Positions 8,038 through 16,018 of a stretch of 64,000 nt of DNA are shown here, piece by piece. Made by a program: the position numbers and the translations under genes. The stretch is from Halopenitus sp041821145 (GTDB lineage: Archaea; Halobacteriota; Halobacteria; Halobacteriales; Haloferacaceae): NCBI RefSeq assembly GCF_041821145.1, contig NZ_JBGUBC010000004.1:62001-126000 (forward strand), read 5' to 3'. Positions within the stretch are counted from its first letter, which is position 1; the number at the start of each line of letters is the position of its first letter. The notes below the pieces were generated by a model. It was not told the origin of the DNA. It made no database searches and saw nothing but the letters and a program-made list of their open reading frames with translations.

Positions 8038-8841
8038 TCAGTCGGTGAGGCCGTAGCCGCGCCGGAATAAGACGACGTCGATCAAGGCGACGATCGTCGT
8101 CAATCCGGTGAGGACGACGAGCGAGAATCGCGGATCGACTTCCGCCGTCCCGAGGAAGCCATATCGGACGCCGTTGACCATGTAAACCATCGGATTCAAA
8201 AGTGAAACGTCCCGCAAAAGCGGCGTGAGGTCCTCAAGCGAGTAGAAGACCGCGCCGAAGAACACCAGCGGTCGGAGAATGAACTGGTTCATCACGGTCA
8301 GGTCGTCGAAGTCGGTCGCGATCAGCCCTCCGATCACGCCAAAGCTCGCGAAAAGCAGCGTGATGACGAGCATGAACGCGAGGAGATAGACGGGTTCTTC
8401 GACCGGAACGGGCTGATACAGTGCGGAGATGATTCCCCAACCGATGACGGCGATCAGGCCGCCGACGAGCAGGCCACGGGTGGCCGCAGAGAGGATGTAT
8501 GCCCAGACCATTCCGGTGTAGGACAGCGGCGAGGTGAGCACCTCGTGGATATACTCGTTCCACCGTCCATGGAAGATGGAAAAGGATGCGTTCTCGAAGC
8601 TATTCGAGACCGCTCCGAGCACGATCAATCCGGGGAGAATGAACAGGATGTAGGGCACGTCCGCGATCGTTCCGACGCGCTGGCCGAGGATCACTCCGAA
8701 AACGGAGAAGTACAACACGTTCGTGATGAACGGGGGGGCAAACGTGTTTCGGGGACGCCGAACGAACCGGAGGATCTCGCGTTTCGTCAGCGTGAGAAAG
8801 CCGGTGAGATCGACCGCCGAACTGGACTCGTCGGTGGCCAT
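8038..8841 (-). CDS. ABC-2 type transporter permease
   Basis: 267-residue membrane subunit of an ABC-2 family exporter with six predicted transmembrane segments and the family's RRPRNTFAPP-like cytoplasmic start followed by NVLYFSVFGVILG. It pairs with the ATPase encoded immediately upstream: the ATPase stop TAA and this ATG share one base (8841), which indicates translational coupling. Substrate unknown; ABC-2 systems of this type export drugs, polysaccharides or lipids. Confidence 0.88.
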   Translation of the reverse strand: MATDESSSAVDLTGFLTLTKREILRFVRRPRNTFAPPFITNVLYFSVFGVILGQRVGTIADVPYILFILPGLIVLGAVSNSFENASFSIFHGRWNEYIHEVLTSPLSYTGMVWAYILSAATRGLLVGGLIAVIGWGIISALYQPVPVEEPVYLLAFMLVITLLFASFGVIGGLIATDFDDLTVMNQFILRPLVFFGAVFYSLEDLTPLLRDVSLLNPMVYMVNGVRYGFLGTAEVDPRFSLVVLTGLTTIVALIDVVLFRRGYGLTD

Positions 8842-9941
8842 TATCGATCTCCCTCCCGTCGGGAATCGGCGATCGGCTCCGGAACGTTGCGTGCCCCGCC
8901 GTCAGTGACCATCGGCTCGGCCTCGGTGTCTGCAGCCTCGTCGTCGGCACCGTCGTTGCTGCCGGGCGATTCGTCGCCGTCGGTCGTCGCTCCGCCATCA
9001 GTCGTTTCCCCGCGCCTGGTGAGATCGACGAATACCTCCTCCAGGGACGTCCGTTTGATCTCCAGATCGAGGATCTCGTGGCCACCCCGATCGAGTTCGC
9101 GGACCAGATCCGGAGCCACCAGTCCACCCTGACGGGCGGTGACCACGAGACGACCGTCCTCACCGGTCACCTCCTCGACGCGATCGTCGCTGGCGCGAAT
9201 CGTCTCGGCGATCGTGGACGTGTCCGCGGAGTCGTCACGAAGCGTGACCACGATCCGGTCGCTCCCCCGATCCATCAGATCCTCCGGAGAGGCGACCGTC
9301 ACGATCTCTCCCGAATCGAGGATCGCGACCTCATCACACAGGCGTTCCGCCTCCTCGATGTAGTGAGTGGTAAGCAGGATCGTCGTCCCTTGCTCGTTGA
9401 GGTCCGTGACGAGATCCCACAGGTCCCGGCGCAGTTGGACGTCGACACCCGCGGTCGGTTCATCGAGGATGAGCAGGTCCGGTTCGGTCACGAGCGCTCG
9501 TGCCAGCATGAAGCGACGTTTCATTCCACCGGAGAGCCAATCGAACCGCGTGTTGCGTTTGTCCCAGATCCCGACCTGCTTTAACGCCTCATCGGCGCGT
9601 CTGCTCGCTTCTTCGGGCTTCACACCGTGGTAGCCGGCCTTGTGTTCGAGAACCTCGCGGATCGGGAAGAACCGGTCGACGTTGAACTCCTGCGGGGCAA
9701 GCCCGATCCTGTCACGAGCTTCCCGGTAATCCTCCTCCACGTCGGCACCGAAGACGGACGCCGTTCCGTCGGAGGCGCGGACCAGACCGACCAACACGTT
9801 GATGAACGTCGTCTTGCCTGCTCCGTTCGGGCCCAACAGCCCGAAAAACGATCCCTCCGGGACCGAAAGCGACACCCCCTTCAGCGCTTCGACGTCACCG
9901 TACTGCTTGCGGAGATCGCTGATCTCCAGCGCGTTCGTCAT
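8841..9941 (-). CDS. ABC transporter ATP-binding protein
   Basis: 366-residue ATPase of an ABC-2 exporter. Walker A GPNGAGKTT, Q-loop region APQEFN, signature LSGGMKRR and Walker B LLILDEPT are intact. The start is placed at ATG 9941 (MTNALEISDL) because the domain begins there and a TATA-like TTTAACC lies about 23-29 nt upstream; the frame is open to 10034 but that extension is not family-like. The C-terminal 55 residues after VFVDLTRRGE form an acidic disordered tail. Operon with the permease downstream. Confidence 0.9.
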   Translation of the reverse strand: MTNALEISDLRKQYGDVEALKGVSLSVPEGSFFGLLGPNGAGKTTFINVLVGLVRASDGTASVFGADVEEDYREARDRIGLAPQEFNVDRFFPIREVLEHKAGYHGVKPEEASRRADEALKQVGIWDKRNTRFDWLSGGMKRRFMLARALVTEPDLLILDEPTAGVDVQLRRDLWDLVTDLNEQGTTILLTTHYIEEAERLCDEVAILDSGEIVTVASPEDLMDRGSDRIVVTLRDDSADTSTIAETIRASDDRVEEVTGEDGRLVVTARQGGLVAPDLVRELDRGGHEILDLEIKRTSLEEVFVDLTRRGETTDGGATTDGDESPGSNDGADDEAADTEAEPMVTDGGARNVPEPIADSRREGDR

Positions 9942-10129
9942 GTCGGGATCGATGCCGCGCGAGTGGTTAAACGCCGCGAACGGCGACTCCTCTGGGACGA
10001 CGAAATACCCCGACGGGCAAGTTGATGTTGACATCGTCGCGAGCGATCACCCGCCCCACGTCGACGACGGAGATACCCATCGACGGCACGGATCCGCACG
10101 CTTTAGCGGCACCGGATTCTCGATCGCGT

Positions 10130-11476
10130 ATGGACGTACTCGACGTCGCCGCGGACGCGATCGCGACGGGGCCGGTGTGTGATTCCTGCCTCGGCCGCCT
10201 CGTTGCCGATCGGAGCTTCGGGCTCACGAACGCCGAACGCGGACGATCGATGCGCACGGCGCTTGCGCTTGCTCGCGACGACCCCTTCGAGACCCCCGAT
10301 CCGGCCGACTGCTGGGTGTGTGAGGGCCGATGCACCGAATTCGACGAGTGGGCCGAACGCGCTGTGGCGGCCGTCGAGGGGATCGAGTTCGACACCTACA
10401 ACGTCGGGACGCGACCCCCACCGCTCATCGAGGAGAACGGGCGGCTACTCCGTGAGGAGTGTGGCCTCGACCCCGACGCCGGTGAGAAATTCAAATCCGA
10501 GTTCAACCGCGAGGTCGGCAAGCGCGTCGGCCGGCTCACCGAGACGGAGGTCTCCTTCGATCGCCCGCACGTCCAGTTCACCATCGACCTCGACGAGGAT
10601 CGGATCGACGCCAAAGTGAACTCGGCGTTCGTCTACGGCCGCTACCGGAAACTGGAGCGTGACATCCCTCAAACCGAGTGGCCCTGTCGAGAGTGCCACG
10701 GCTCCGGTCGAAGCGGGCGAGAGCCGTGTGACCACTGTGGCGGGACGGGCTACCTCTATGAGGACAGTGTAGAGGAGTTCGTCGCCCCGGTCGTCGAGGA
10801 CGTGATGGACGGTACCGAGAGCGTTTTCCACGGAGCCGGCCGCGAGGACGTCGACGCGCGGATGCTCGGAACCGGCCGCCCCTTCGTCGTGGAAGTCGAG
10901 GAGCCCCGTCGTCGTCGTGTCGACGTCGATCGACTGCAGGAGGACGTCAACGCCTTTGCAGACGGCGCAGTCGAGGTTGAGGGGCTCCGACTCGCCACTC
11001 ACGAGATGGTCGAACGCGTCAAACGGCTCGACGCCTCCAAGCGCTATCGAGCACTCGTCGAGTTCGACGACGAGGTCGCTCCCGACGCCCTCCGGGCGGC
11101 TGCGGACGAACTCGAGGGTGCCACGATCGAACAGTACACTCCCAACCGGGTCGATCACCGGCGCGCGAACCTCACGCGCGAGCGTGAGGTGTATGACGTC
11201 GCGATCGTTGACGAAAAAGCGGACGTCGAGACGTTCGACGACGAGGCGATCCCGGCGTTCGATCCCGACGATCCTCATCACGCGATCGTCGAGATCCACG
11301 GCGAAGGCGGACTCTACATCAAGGAACTCGTCTCGAGCGACGAGGGTCGGACGGAGCCGAGCCTCGCCGGACTACTCGACGTCGACGCAAGGGTGATCCA
11401 CCTCGATGTCCTTTCCGTAGAGGGGGAGGACGAGCCGTTCGAGGACGAGTCGTACTTTCTCGATTCGGACGAGTAG
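10130..11476 (+). CDS. pus10: tRNA pseudouridine synthase Pus10
   Basis: Makes pseudouridine 54 (and 55 in many archaea) in the tRNA T-loop. 448 residues from ATG 10130, with TATA-like CTTTAGC 22-29 nt upstream. The N-terminal zinc site is C17-x2-C20 and C61-x2-C64 (THUMP-containing region to about 170). The catalytic motif is GRED-VDARMLGTGRPF with Asp near 240. A second CxxC...CxxC pair (C186/C189 and C200/C203, CRECHGSG and CDHCGGTG) sits just before the catalytic domain and probably binds another zinc. TruA, for other tRNA positions, is encoded at 14.9 kb. Confidence 0.92.
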   Translation: MDVLDVAADAIATGPVCDSCLGRLVADRSFGLTNAERGRSMRTALALARDDPFETPDPADCWVCEGRCTEFDEWAERAVAAVEGIEFDTYNVGTRPPPLIEENGRLLREECGLDPDAGEKFKSEFNREVGKRVGRLTETEVSFDRPHVQFTIDLDEDRIDAKVNSAFVYGRYRKLERDIPQTEWPCRECHGSGRSGREPCDHCGGTGYLYEDSVEEFVAPVVEDVMDGTESVFHGAGREDVDARMLGTGRPFVVEVEEPRRRRVDVDRLQEDVNAFADGAVEVEGLRLATHEMVERVKRLDASKRYRALVEFDDEVAPDALRAAADELEGATIEQYTPNRVDHRRANLTREREVYDVAIVDEKADVETFDDEAIPAFDPDDPHHAIVEIHGEGGLYIKELVSSDEGRTEPSLAGLLDVDARVIHLDVLSVEGEDEPFEDESYFLDSDE

Positions 11477-11540
11477 CGCCGGCTCGATTGGATGCGTAGC
11501 GCCGGCTCGATTGGATGCGTAGCGCCGGTTGGACCGGTGA
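11474..11540. repeat. 23-bp tandem repeat overlapping the pus10 stop
   Basis: Two perfect copies (11474-11496 and 11497-11519) of a unit starting TAGCGCCGGCTCGATTGG, plus a degraded third from 11520. The first three bases of copy one are the pus10 stop codon, so each copy supplies a further TAG. Confidence 0.85.
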
Positions 11541-11716
11541 TGCAGTCCGGCTTTCGACGATGCGGACCGAGAGTCTCATCTCGCGAACGGTGTCCCGTTC
11601 TCGTCGAACGCCAGCGCATCTCGTGTACGATCGGCTTTCGCTCCTCGTCGGCAAGCGAGATCGAGTGGCCCGCCGATCGTCGAGACGTTTTTTCCGCTGC
11701 GGCCACCACTCCAGGT

Positions 11717-12100
11717 ATGACCGAGATCTCACTCGCGATTCCGGGCGGTGTCATCGACGGACTTCCCGAGGATAGCCAGGCGACGAAACGGGACGTCGAA
11801 CGCGCCGTGGCCGGCATCGAATCGCGGCTCAACCGTGAAATCGACGACGCCGCGGACACGGCGGAGGCGGCCGGGGTCGTCGTCGACGCGATCGAGTTCC
11901 TTGAGGCGCGCATGGAGCGATACGACGAGTTCGTCCCGGAACTGCGTGCGTGGGGGCAATCGCCGATTTACGCGATAACCTGGCGAAACCTCTATGCAGA
12001 ACTCATCGCGCAGTTATACGACCACGAATGGCTCGCCGAGGAACTCGATCGCGAGCGCAACTACCGGATCGTCGAGGACGGGATCCGATTTGGCGGATAA
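11717..12100 (+). CDS. Conserved haloarchaeal hypothetical protein
   Basis: 127-residue soluble protein, largely helical and acidic. It starts at ATG 11717 (MTEISLAIPGG); the frame extends upstream to 11492 but that part runs through the tandem repeat and is not protein-like. No catalytic motif or cysteine pair is visible; residues 30-70 could form a coiled coil. I do not recognise a family. Base composition and codon use match the neighbours. Flanked by pus10 and the modifier gene, all on the plus strand with independent promoters. Confidence 0.7.
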   Translation: MTEISLAIPGGVIDGLPEDSQATKRDVERAVAGIESRLNREIDDAADTAEAAGVVVDAIEFLEARMERYDEFVPELRAWGQSPIYAITWRNLYAELIAQLYDHEWLAEELDRERNYRIVEDGIRFGG

Positions 12101-12179
12101 CCGATCGCGAACCGGACGCAATCGCCGATCCGCCATCTCCCGACGGTGCTCACGAGACTGTCGGCGAGCGCCCACCGAC

Positions 12180-12188
12180 CGTATTTAA
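12180..12188 (+). promoter_or_regulatory. TATA box of the small-modifier gene
   Basis: TATTTAAGC lies 25-33 nt before ATG 12213, so the transcript should begin at or next to the start codon. Confidence 0.6.
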
Positions 12189-12212
12189 GCATCCGCCGCC
12201 CCTTGATATCAT

Positions 12213-12833
12213 ATGGAACTCGAGTTGCGGTTTTTCGCGACCTTTCGGGAGGCCGTCGGGTCGAAGACGATATCCCTCGAGGTGGACGACGGCGCGACCG
12301 TCGGCGACGTGCTCGCGACACTCGAGACCGAATACGACGGTCTCGGCGACATGCTGATCGATGATGAGGCGATCGCGCCGCACATAAACGTCCTGTTGAA
12401 CGGCCGCGAAGTGTTGCATATGGAGGGGCTCGACACGCCGCTTTCGCCCGGCGACACGCTCTCAATCTTCCCGCCGGTCGCCGGGGGAACGGATAGCGTC
12501 GACGCGGAGAGCGGCGGCGAGGAATCGGCGGTTGCGGAAACCGACGATGTGAACACCGGTGATCGTCGGGAGAAGTCCTATCGAGGTATCTCCCGACGGC
12601 TCGCTGCCCACTATCTCCGAAACCTCGGCGGATCGTTCGTCGGCGCCGACGATCCGGCGGATGCGACTCGAATCGAAGGTGACGGATGGACGGCCGACCT
12701 CGCAGCTGAGACGGTGGCGGTCGCGGGGTCGTTGGAGTTGACGGAAGTCCGGATCACGTTCACGGGGGATGCGGCAGCCCTCGACGATCTCATCGACAGC
12801 TTCTCGCAGAAGGCGATGCGTGCGGGCGGATAA
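12213..12833 (+). CDS. SAMP/MoaD-like ubiquitin-fold protein fused to a C-terminal domain
   Basis: 206 residues. Residues 1-92 are a beta-grasp small archaeal modifier / MoaD homologue that ends in PPVAGG (G91-G92), closely resembling Haloferax SAMP3, where the exposed C-terminal GG is adenylated and conjugated to lysines or thiolated for molybdopterin synthesis. Here the frame continues through an acidic linker (93-120) into an 80-residue alpha/beta domain that itself ends in RAGG (G205-G206). The extension resembles the domain found C-terminal to some archaeal MoaD proteins (from memory). Release of the internal GG would need a protease such as a JAMM enzyme (inference). Leaderless start at ATG 12213. 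Confidence 0.82.
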   Translation: MELELRFFATFREAVGSKTISLEVDDGATVGDVLATLETEYDGLGDMLIDDEAIAPHINVLLNGREVLHMEGLDTPLSPGDTLSIFPPVAGGTDSVDAESGGEESAVAETDDVNTGDRREKSYRGISRRLAAHYLRNLGGSFVGADDPADATRIEGDGWTADLAAETVAVAGSLELTEVRITFTGDAAALDDLIDSFSQKAMRAGG

Positions 12834-12846
12834 CGAACCTCGAACG

Positions 12847-13221
12847 ATGGATCGAGGTGATGAGCTCCCGTTTGACGGCCCCGTCCTCGTGACGGCCGGC
12901 GCGCTGGCGAGCGTTCCGCTCTCGCGACTCCCGGACGTTCTATGGACCGTCCAACGATATCTTTCGCCCCGCCTCGGCGAGTACCGCCGCGAGTATGAAT
13001 GTGCTCTCCGTGAACCCGACAGGGAGATGTTTCTCGTGGAGCCGGACCACTGGGTCGAGATCGGCGGCGATCTCGACCTCGACGATCGAACCCGCAAAGC
13101 GGTCCGTCGGACCCACGAGACCCAACTGGAACGCTCCGGATCGACCCACGATCGTCGCGAGGAGTTCGAATCCGCCTTGGAGATCCGATCGGCGGTGGTC
13201 ATCGGCGTCGACGAGGAATGA
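12847..13221 (+). CDS. Conserved haloarchaeal hypothetical protein
   Basis: 124-residue soluble acidic protein starting at ATG 12847, only 13 nt after the stop of the modifier-fusion gene, so probably cotranscribed. It contains no cysteine motif or membrane segment except for one cysteine near residue 59 (YECALRE). Predicted alpha/beta with a helical middle (RLPDVLWTVQRYL). Family not recognised. Proximity suggests, but does not show, a role linked to the modifier. Confidence 0.7.
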   Translation: MDRGDELPFDGPVLVTAGALASVPLSRLPDVLWTVQRYLSPRLGEYRREYECALREPDREMFLVEPDHWVEIGGDLDLDDRTRKAVRRTHETQLERSGSTHDRREEFESALEIRSAVVIGVDEE

Positions 13222-13331
13222 TCCACGTTCCGGTCGTGGTCATCCGGATAGATGCTCACTCGTCCAGGGGAGGCCCAGTCATTCGGATCGACTCCGATAC
13301 CACTTTGATGCACCCTTGACGATGCCGTGGT

Positions 13332-14009
13332 ATGAATGCGGACCTCCGTTCCGGCGTTCGCGATTCTTTGCCCCTTCTACTTGGAATCGTGCCCTTCAGC
13401 ATGGTCACGGGAATCGCCGCGATCGATGCCGGATTGACGCCCGCACAGGCGATCGGCATGTCGGTGGTCATCTACGCGGGTGCCTCCCAGATCGCGGCTG
13501 CCGACCTGCTTGGGGAGACGGCGCCACTCGCGGTGGTCGTCTTCACTGCGGTCGTCATCAACCTCCGGCTCGTGATGTACTCGGTTTCGATCGCTCCCCA
13601 CTTTGCCACGTACCGGCGTCGCACCCGTGGATATATGGCGTATCTTCTTACCGATCCGGCATACGCGCTCTCGGTCACCAAATACGAAACCGGCGACGTT
13701 GATGACAAGCGAGCGTACTACCTCGGGATCGGGGTCACCATCTGGGTCGTCTGGCTCATCTCGACCGCTCTCGGTGTCGTCATCGGAACGACCGTTCCCG
13801 AGAAATGGGGGCTGTCTTTTGCCGTGCCGCTCGTTTTCCTCGCGATCCTCGTTCCCCTGTTGACGGACCGCTCTCGAACGATCGCTGCCTTCGTCGGCGG
13901 TGGCGTCGCCGTCCTCGCGGCCGGCGTCCCGTTCAACCTCTCGCTTCCGATCGGCGCAATCGCCGGAATCGCCGCCGGCCTCGCCTCCGGGGCGGTGAGC
14001 GATCGATGA
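13332..14009 (+). CDS. azlC: AzlC-family branched-chain amino acid exporter, large subunit
   Basis: 225-residue membrane protein of the AzlC/BrnF family. It begins with RSGVRDSLPLLLGIVPF and contains YAGASQIAAADLL, both typical of the family, and has about six transmembrane segments. With AzlD it forms a branched-chain amino acid efflux pump. Start ATG 13332. The stop TGA overlaps the azlD ATG in ATGA, so the two subunits are translationally coupled. Confidence 0.92.
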   Translation: MNADLRSGVRDSLPLLLGIVPFSMVTGIAAIDAGLTPAQAIGMSVVIYAGASQIAAADLLGETAPLAVVVFTAVVINLRLVMYSVSIAPHFATYRRRTRGYMAYLLTDPAYALSVTKYETGDVDDKRAYYLGIGVTIWVVWLISTALGVVIGTTVPEKWGLSFAVPLVFLAILVPLLTDRSRTIAAFVGGGVAVLAAGVPFNLSLPIGAIAGIAAGLASGAVSDR

Positions 14010-14344
14010 CCGAATACGGACCCGTCACGATCTGGGTGACGATCTTCGTGATCGGGATCGCAACCTACGGCCTTCGGCTCTCGTTTATCCACCTGTTCGG
14101 CCGGATCGACGACGTTCCGCCGAAACTGGAGCGAACGCTCCGATACGTACCGGCGGCCGTTCTCGCTGCTCTCGTCGTCCCACAGCTCGTCTCGATCGAG
14201 TCGACGGTCCAGGCAACCCTTCTGGACGCGCGCCTGATCGCGGGGGTGGTAGCGAGCGCGGTCGCCTGGCGCACCGAAAACGTTCTCGCGACGATCGCCG
14301 CCGGGATGGGGATGTTGTGGCTCGCCCGGTTCGTTCTGTTGTAA
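14006..14344 (+). CDS. azlD: AzlD-family small subunit of branched-chain amino acid exporter
   Basis: 112-residue membrane protein with three to four hydrophobic segments, containing the AzlD-typical ATYGLRL and LERTLRYVPAAVLAAL stretches. Start ATG 14006 inside the ATGA overlap with azlC; the frame extends upstream within azlC but that is its shadow. Works with AzlC. Confidence 0.9.
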   Translation: MTEYGPVTIWVTIFVIGIATYGLRLSFIHLFGRIDDVPPKLERTLRYVPAAVLAALVVPQLVSIESTVQATLLDARLIAGVVASAVAWRTENVLATIAAGMGMLWLARFVLL

Positions 14345-14392
14345 CCGAATTCCCCCATCACGGTTTTAGTGTCCCCCGTCGAATCGGGACGT

Positions 14393-14842
14393 ATGTACGA
14401 GACTGTGCTTCTTCCTGTTGCTCCCGAGGGGGGAACGATGCGTGCCATCCCGCACGTCGCAACACTCGCTGATCGATACGACGCGACGGTACACGTCATC
14501 TCCGTGGTCGATTCGGTAGAGGAGATGATCAACGATCCCCGAGTCGAGATGCTCGCGGACCGTCTCCAGACGACTGCCCACGATCGCGTTCACGAGGTTT
14601 CCGAGGCGCTGTTGGACATCAACGCCGACTTGGAGATCGTCACGCATGTCGAGCGTGGAACGGCACACGGGGCGATCCTGTCGATGATCGATGAGGTCGA
14701 CGCCGATGTCGTAGTGATGCCGACACACACGCGGCAGGGTCTCGAACGCGTGCTGCTCGGCTCGATCACGGAGCGAGTCATCCGGGAGTCGCCCGTTCCC
14801 GTCGTCTCGATCCCAATGGAAGAGGACGCGCCCGGCGACTGA
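14393..14842 (+). CDS. Universal stress protein UspA family
   Basis: 149-residue single Usp domain. It starts at ATG 14393 (MYETVLLPV) with TATA-like GTTTTAG 23-30 nt upstream. The ATP-binding signature near the end, MPTHTRQGLERVLLGSITERVIR followed by PVPVVSIP, matches ATP-binding Usp proteins (G-2x-G-9x-G(S/T) type). Monocistronic. Haloarchaea carry many Usp paralogues; the specific stress cannot be told. Confidence 0.9.
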   Translation: MYETVLLPVAPEGGTMRAIPHVATLADRYDATVHVISVVDSVEEMINDPRVEMLADRLQTTAHDRVHEVSEALLDINADLEIVTHVERGTAHGAILSMIDEVDADVVVMPTHTRQGLERVLLGSITERVIRESPVPVVSIPMEEDAPGD

Positions 14843-14877
14843 TCGGTCGATCCCGAATCGATCGGTCCGACGGGACT

Positions 14878-15831
14878 ATGTGCGTTCCTCGACCAGGGCC
14901 ACCCGTGCGCGCGTTTCGGATCGCCTACGACGGTCGACCGTTCTCCGGGTTCCAGCGTCAGCCGGACGTTCCGACGGTCGAGGACGTGATCTTCGACGCA
15001 CTCGATTCCCTCGGCGTGGCGGATCTCCCCCGTGAATCCGGCGGCAGGCGCTCCCGTCCACCGGGATATGCCGCCGCGGGACGTACCGACGCCGGCGTTT
15101 CCGCCGCAGCGCAAACGATCGCTCTCGAGGCACCGGAGTGGCTCACTCCGCGGGCGTTCAACGGGCACCTTCCGAAGCACGTCCGGGCGTGGGCCGCCGC
15201 CGAGGTACCCGACGACTTTCACGCGAGACACGACGTCAGCGACCGAATCTACCGATATCATTTGTACGCGCCGACCGACGAACACGCCGGCTCCGATACC
15301 CGAACCGACATCGATCGTTCGCCGCCGTCGGCCCCATCGGTCGACGACGATCGCGTTCATGCGGCGCTCGATCGTCTCTCCGGCGACCACGACTTTCACA
15401 ACCTCACTCCCGATGACACGGGAACCGAACGAACGCTCGCCGCGACTGCCCGCCGCGAGGGTGACCTGCTCGTCATCCGGACGCGTGCGGACGGGTATCC
15501 CCGGGAGTTCGTCCGCCGACTCGTCACGCTCGTTCGCGCGGTCGGAACCGGCAACGCTCCGCTGTCGAAGATCGATCGAGTTCTCGGCGCGGACGCCCTC
15601 TCGGGCCCGGAGGGAGTCGGCCCCGCTCCGGCGACACCGCTTGTGTTGTGGAACGTCGAGTACGAATCCACCGCGACCCGATCCGACCACACGGTTCGAT
15701 TCGAGATCGATCGAGAGGCTGTCGAGAGCGCGTCGGCCGCATTCGGCGAGGAGTACGTCGAAGCGCGACACGCGGCGGCGGCGATCGGCGCGGTTCGTGA
15801 CCGTGTTGAGACCGATCCCGTCGGCGAGTGA
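14878..15831 (+). CDS. truA: tRNA pseudouridine synthase A (TruA)
   Basis: Forms pseudouridine at tRNA positions 38-40. 317 residues from ATG 14878; a GTG at 14905 (VRAFRIAYDG) is an alternative start that fits the family N-terminus better, so the first nine residues are uncertain. Catalytic Asp is D71 in AAGRTDAGVSA, and the RIYRYHLY strand and the HDFHNLT motif are present. An insertion of about 15 residues (LPRESGGRRSRPPG) just before the catalytic motif appears in haloarchaeal TruA proteins (from memory). Confidence 0.92.
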   Translation: MCVPRPGPPVRAFRIAYDGRPFSGFQRQPDVPTVEDVIFDALDSLGVADLPRESGGRRSRPPGYAAAGRTDAGVSAAAQTIALEAPEWLTPRAFNGHLPKHVRAWAAAEVPDDFHARHDVSDRIYRYHLYAPTDEHAGSDTRTDIDRSPPSAPSVDDDRVHAALDRLSGDHDFHNLTPDDTGTERTLAATARREGDLLVIRTRADGYPREFVRRLVTLVRAVGTGNAPLSKIDRVLGADALSGPEGVGPAPATPLVLWNVEYESTATRSDHTVRFEIDREAVESASAAFGEEYVEARHAAAAIGAVRDRVETDPVGE

Positions 15832-15844
15832 GGATCCGGGATCC

Positions 15845-15960
15845 CCTTATACAATTTCCACAAAGAACATTTATACGTTCGTTTTGTATACTTGGATAGA
15901 TGTGGTCAATATGATATTGGAAATGGTAAAAGAACTATGTATGTTCGCTACATCCCCGAT
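15845..15960. promoter_or_regulatory. AT-rich leader/promoter of nadE
   Basis: Strikingly AT-rich compared with the rest of the window. TATA-like elements are ATTTATAC (15869-15876) and TGTATA (15885-15890), the latter 21-26 nt before an ATG at 15911. A mini-ORF (15911-16018) begins there and runs into the nadE start. Confidence 0.5.
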
Positions 15961-16018
15961 CCAATTTGCGATCCGAAACACGTTCTCTGCCCTGCGGATG
16001 GAGGTACCCGATGGGTGA
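15911..16018 (+). CDS. Possible 35-residue leader ORF upstream of nadE
   Basis: ATG 15911 lies at leaderless spacing from the TGTATA element and opens 35 codons (begins MILEMVKELCMF) ending in TGA at 16016-16018, overlapping the nadE ATG (16011) by eight bases. The nadE Shine-Dalgarno lies inside it. This layout fits translational coupling or a regulatory leader peptide. The AT-rich composition is unlike the neighbouring genes, and I know no homologue, so it may be chance. Confidence 0.3.
   Translation: MILEMVKELCMFATSPIQFAIRNTFSALRMEVPDG
16000..16005 (+). promoter_or_regulatory. Shine-Dalgarno site deciding the nadE start
   Basis: GGAGGT ends five bases before ATG 16011. This strong site favours 16011 over the in-frame TTG at 15966, and shows that nadE is translated from a leadered message, unlike most neighbours. 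Confidence 0.7.

Noticed and set aside
9967..10129. Small minus-strand frame between the ABC ATPase and pus10
   Set aside because: About 37 codons of plausible sequence but no start context, promoter or homologue; more likely part of the divergent promoter region.
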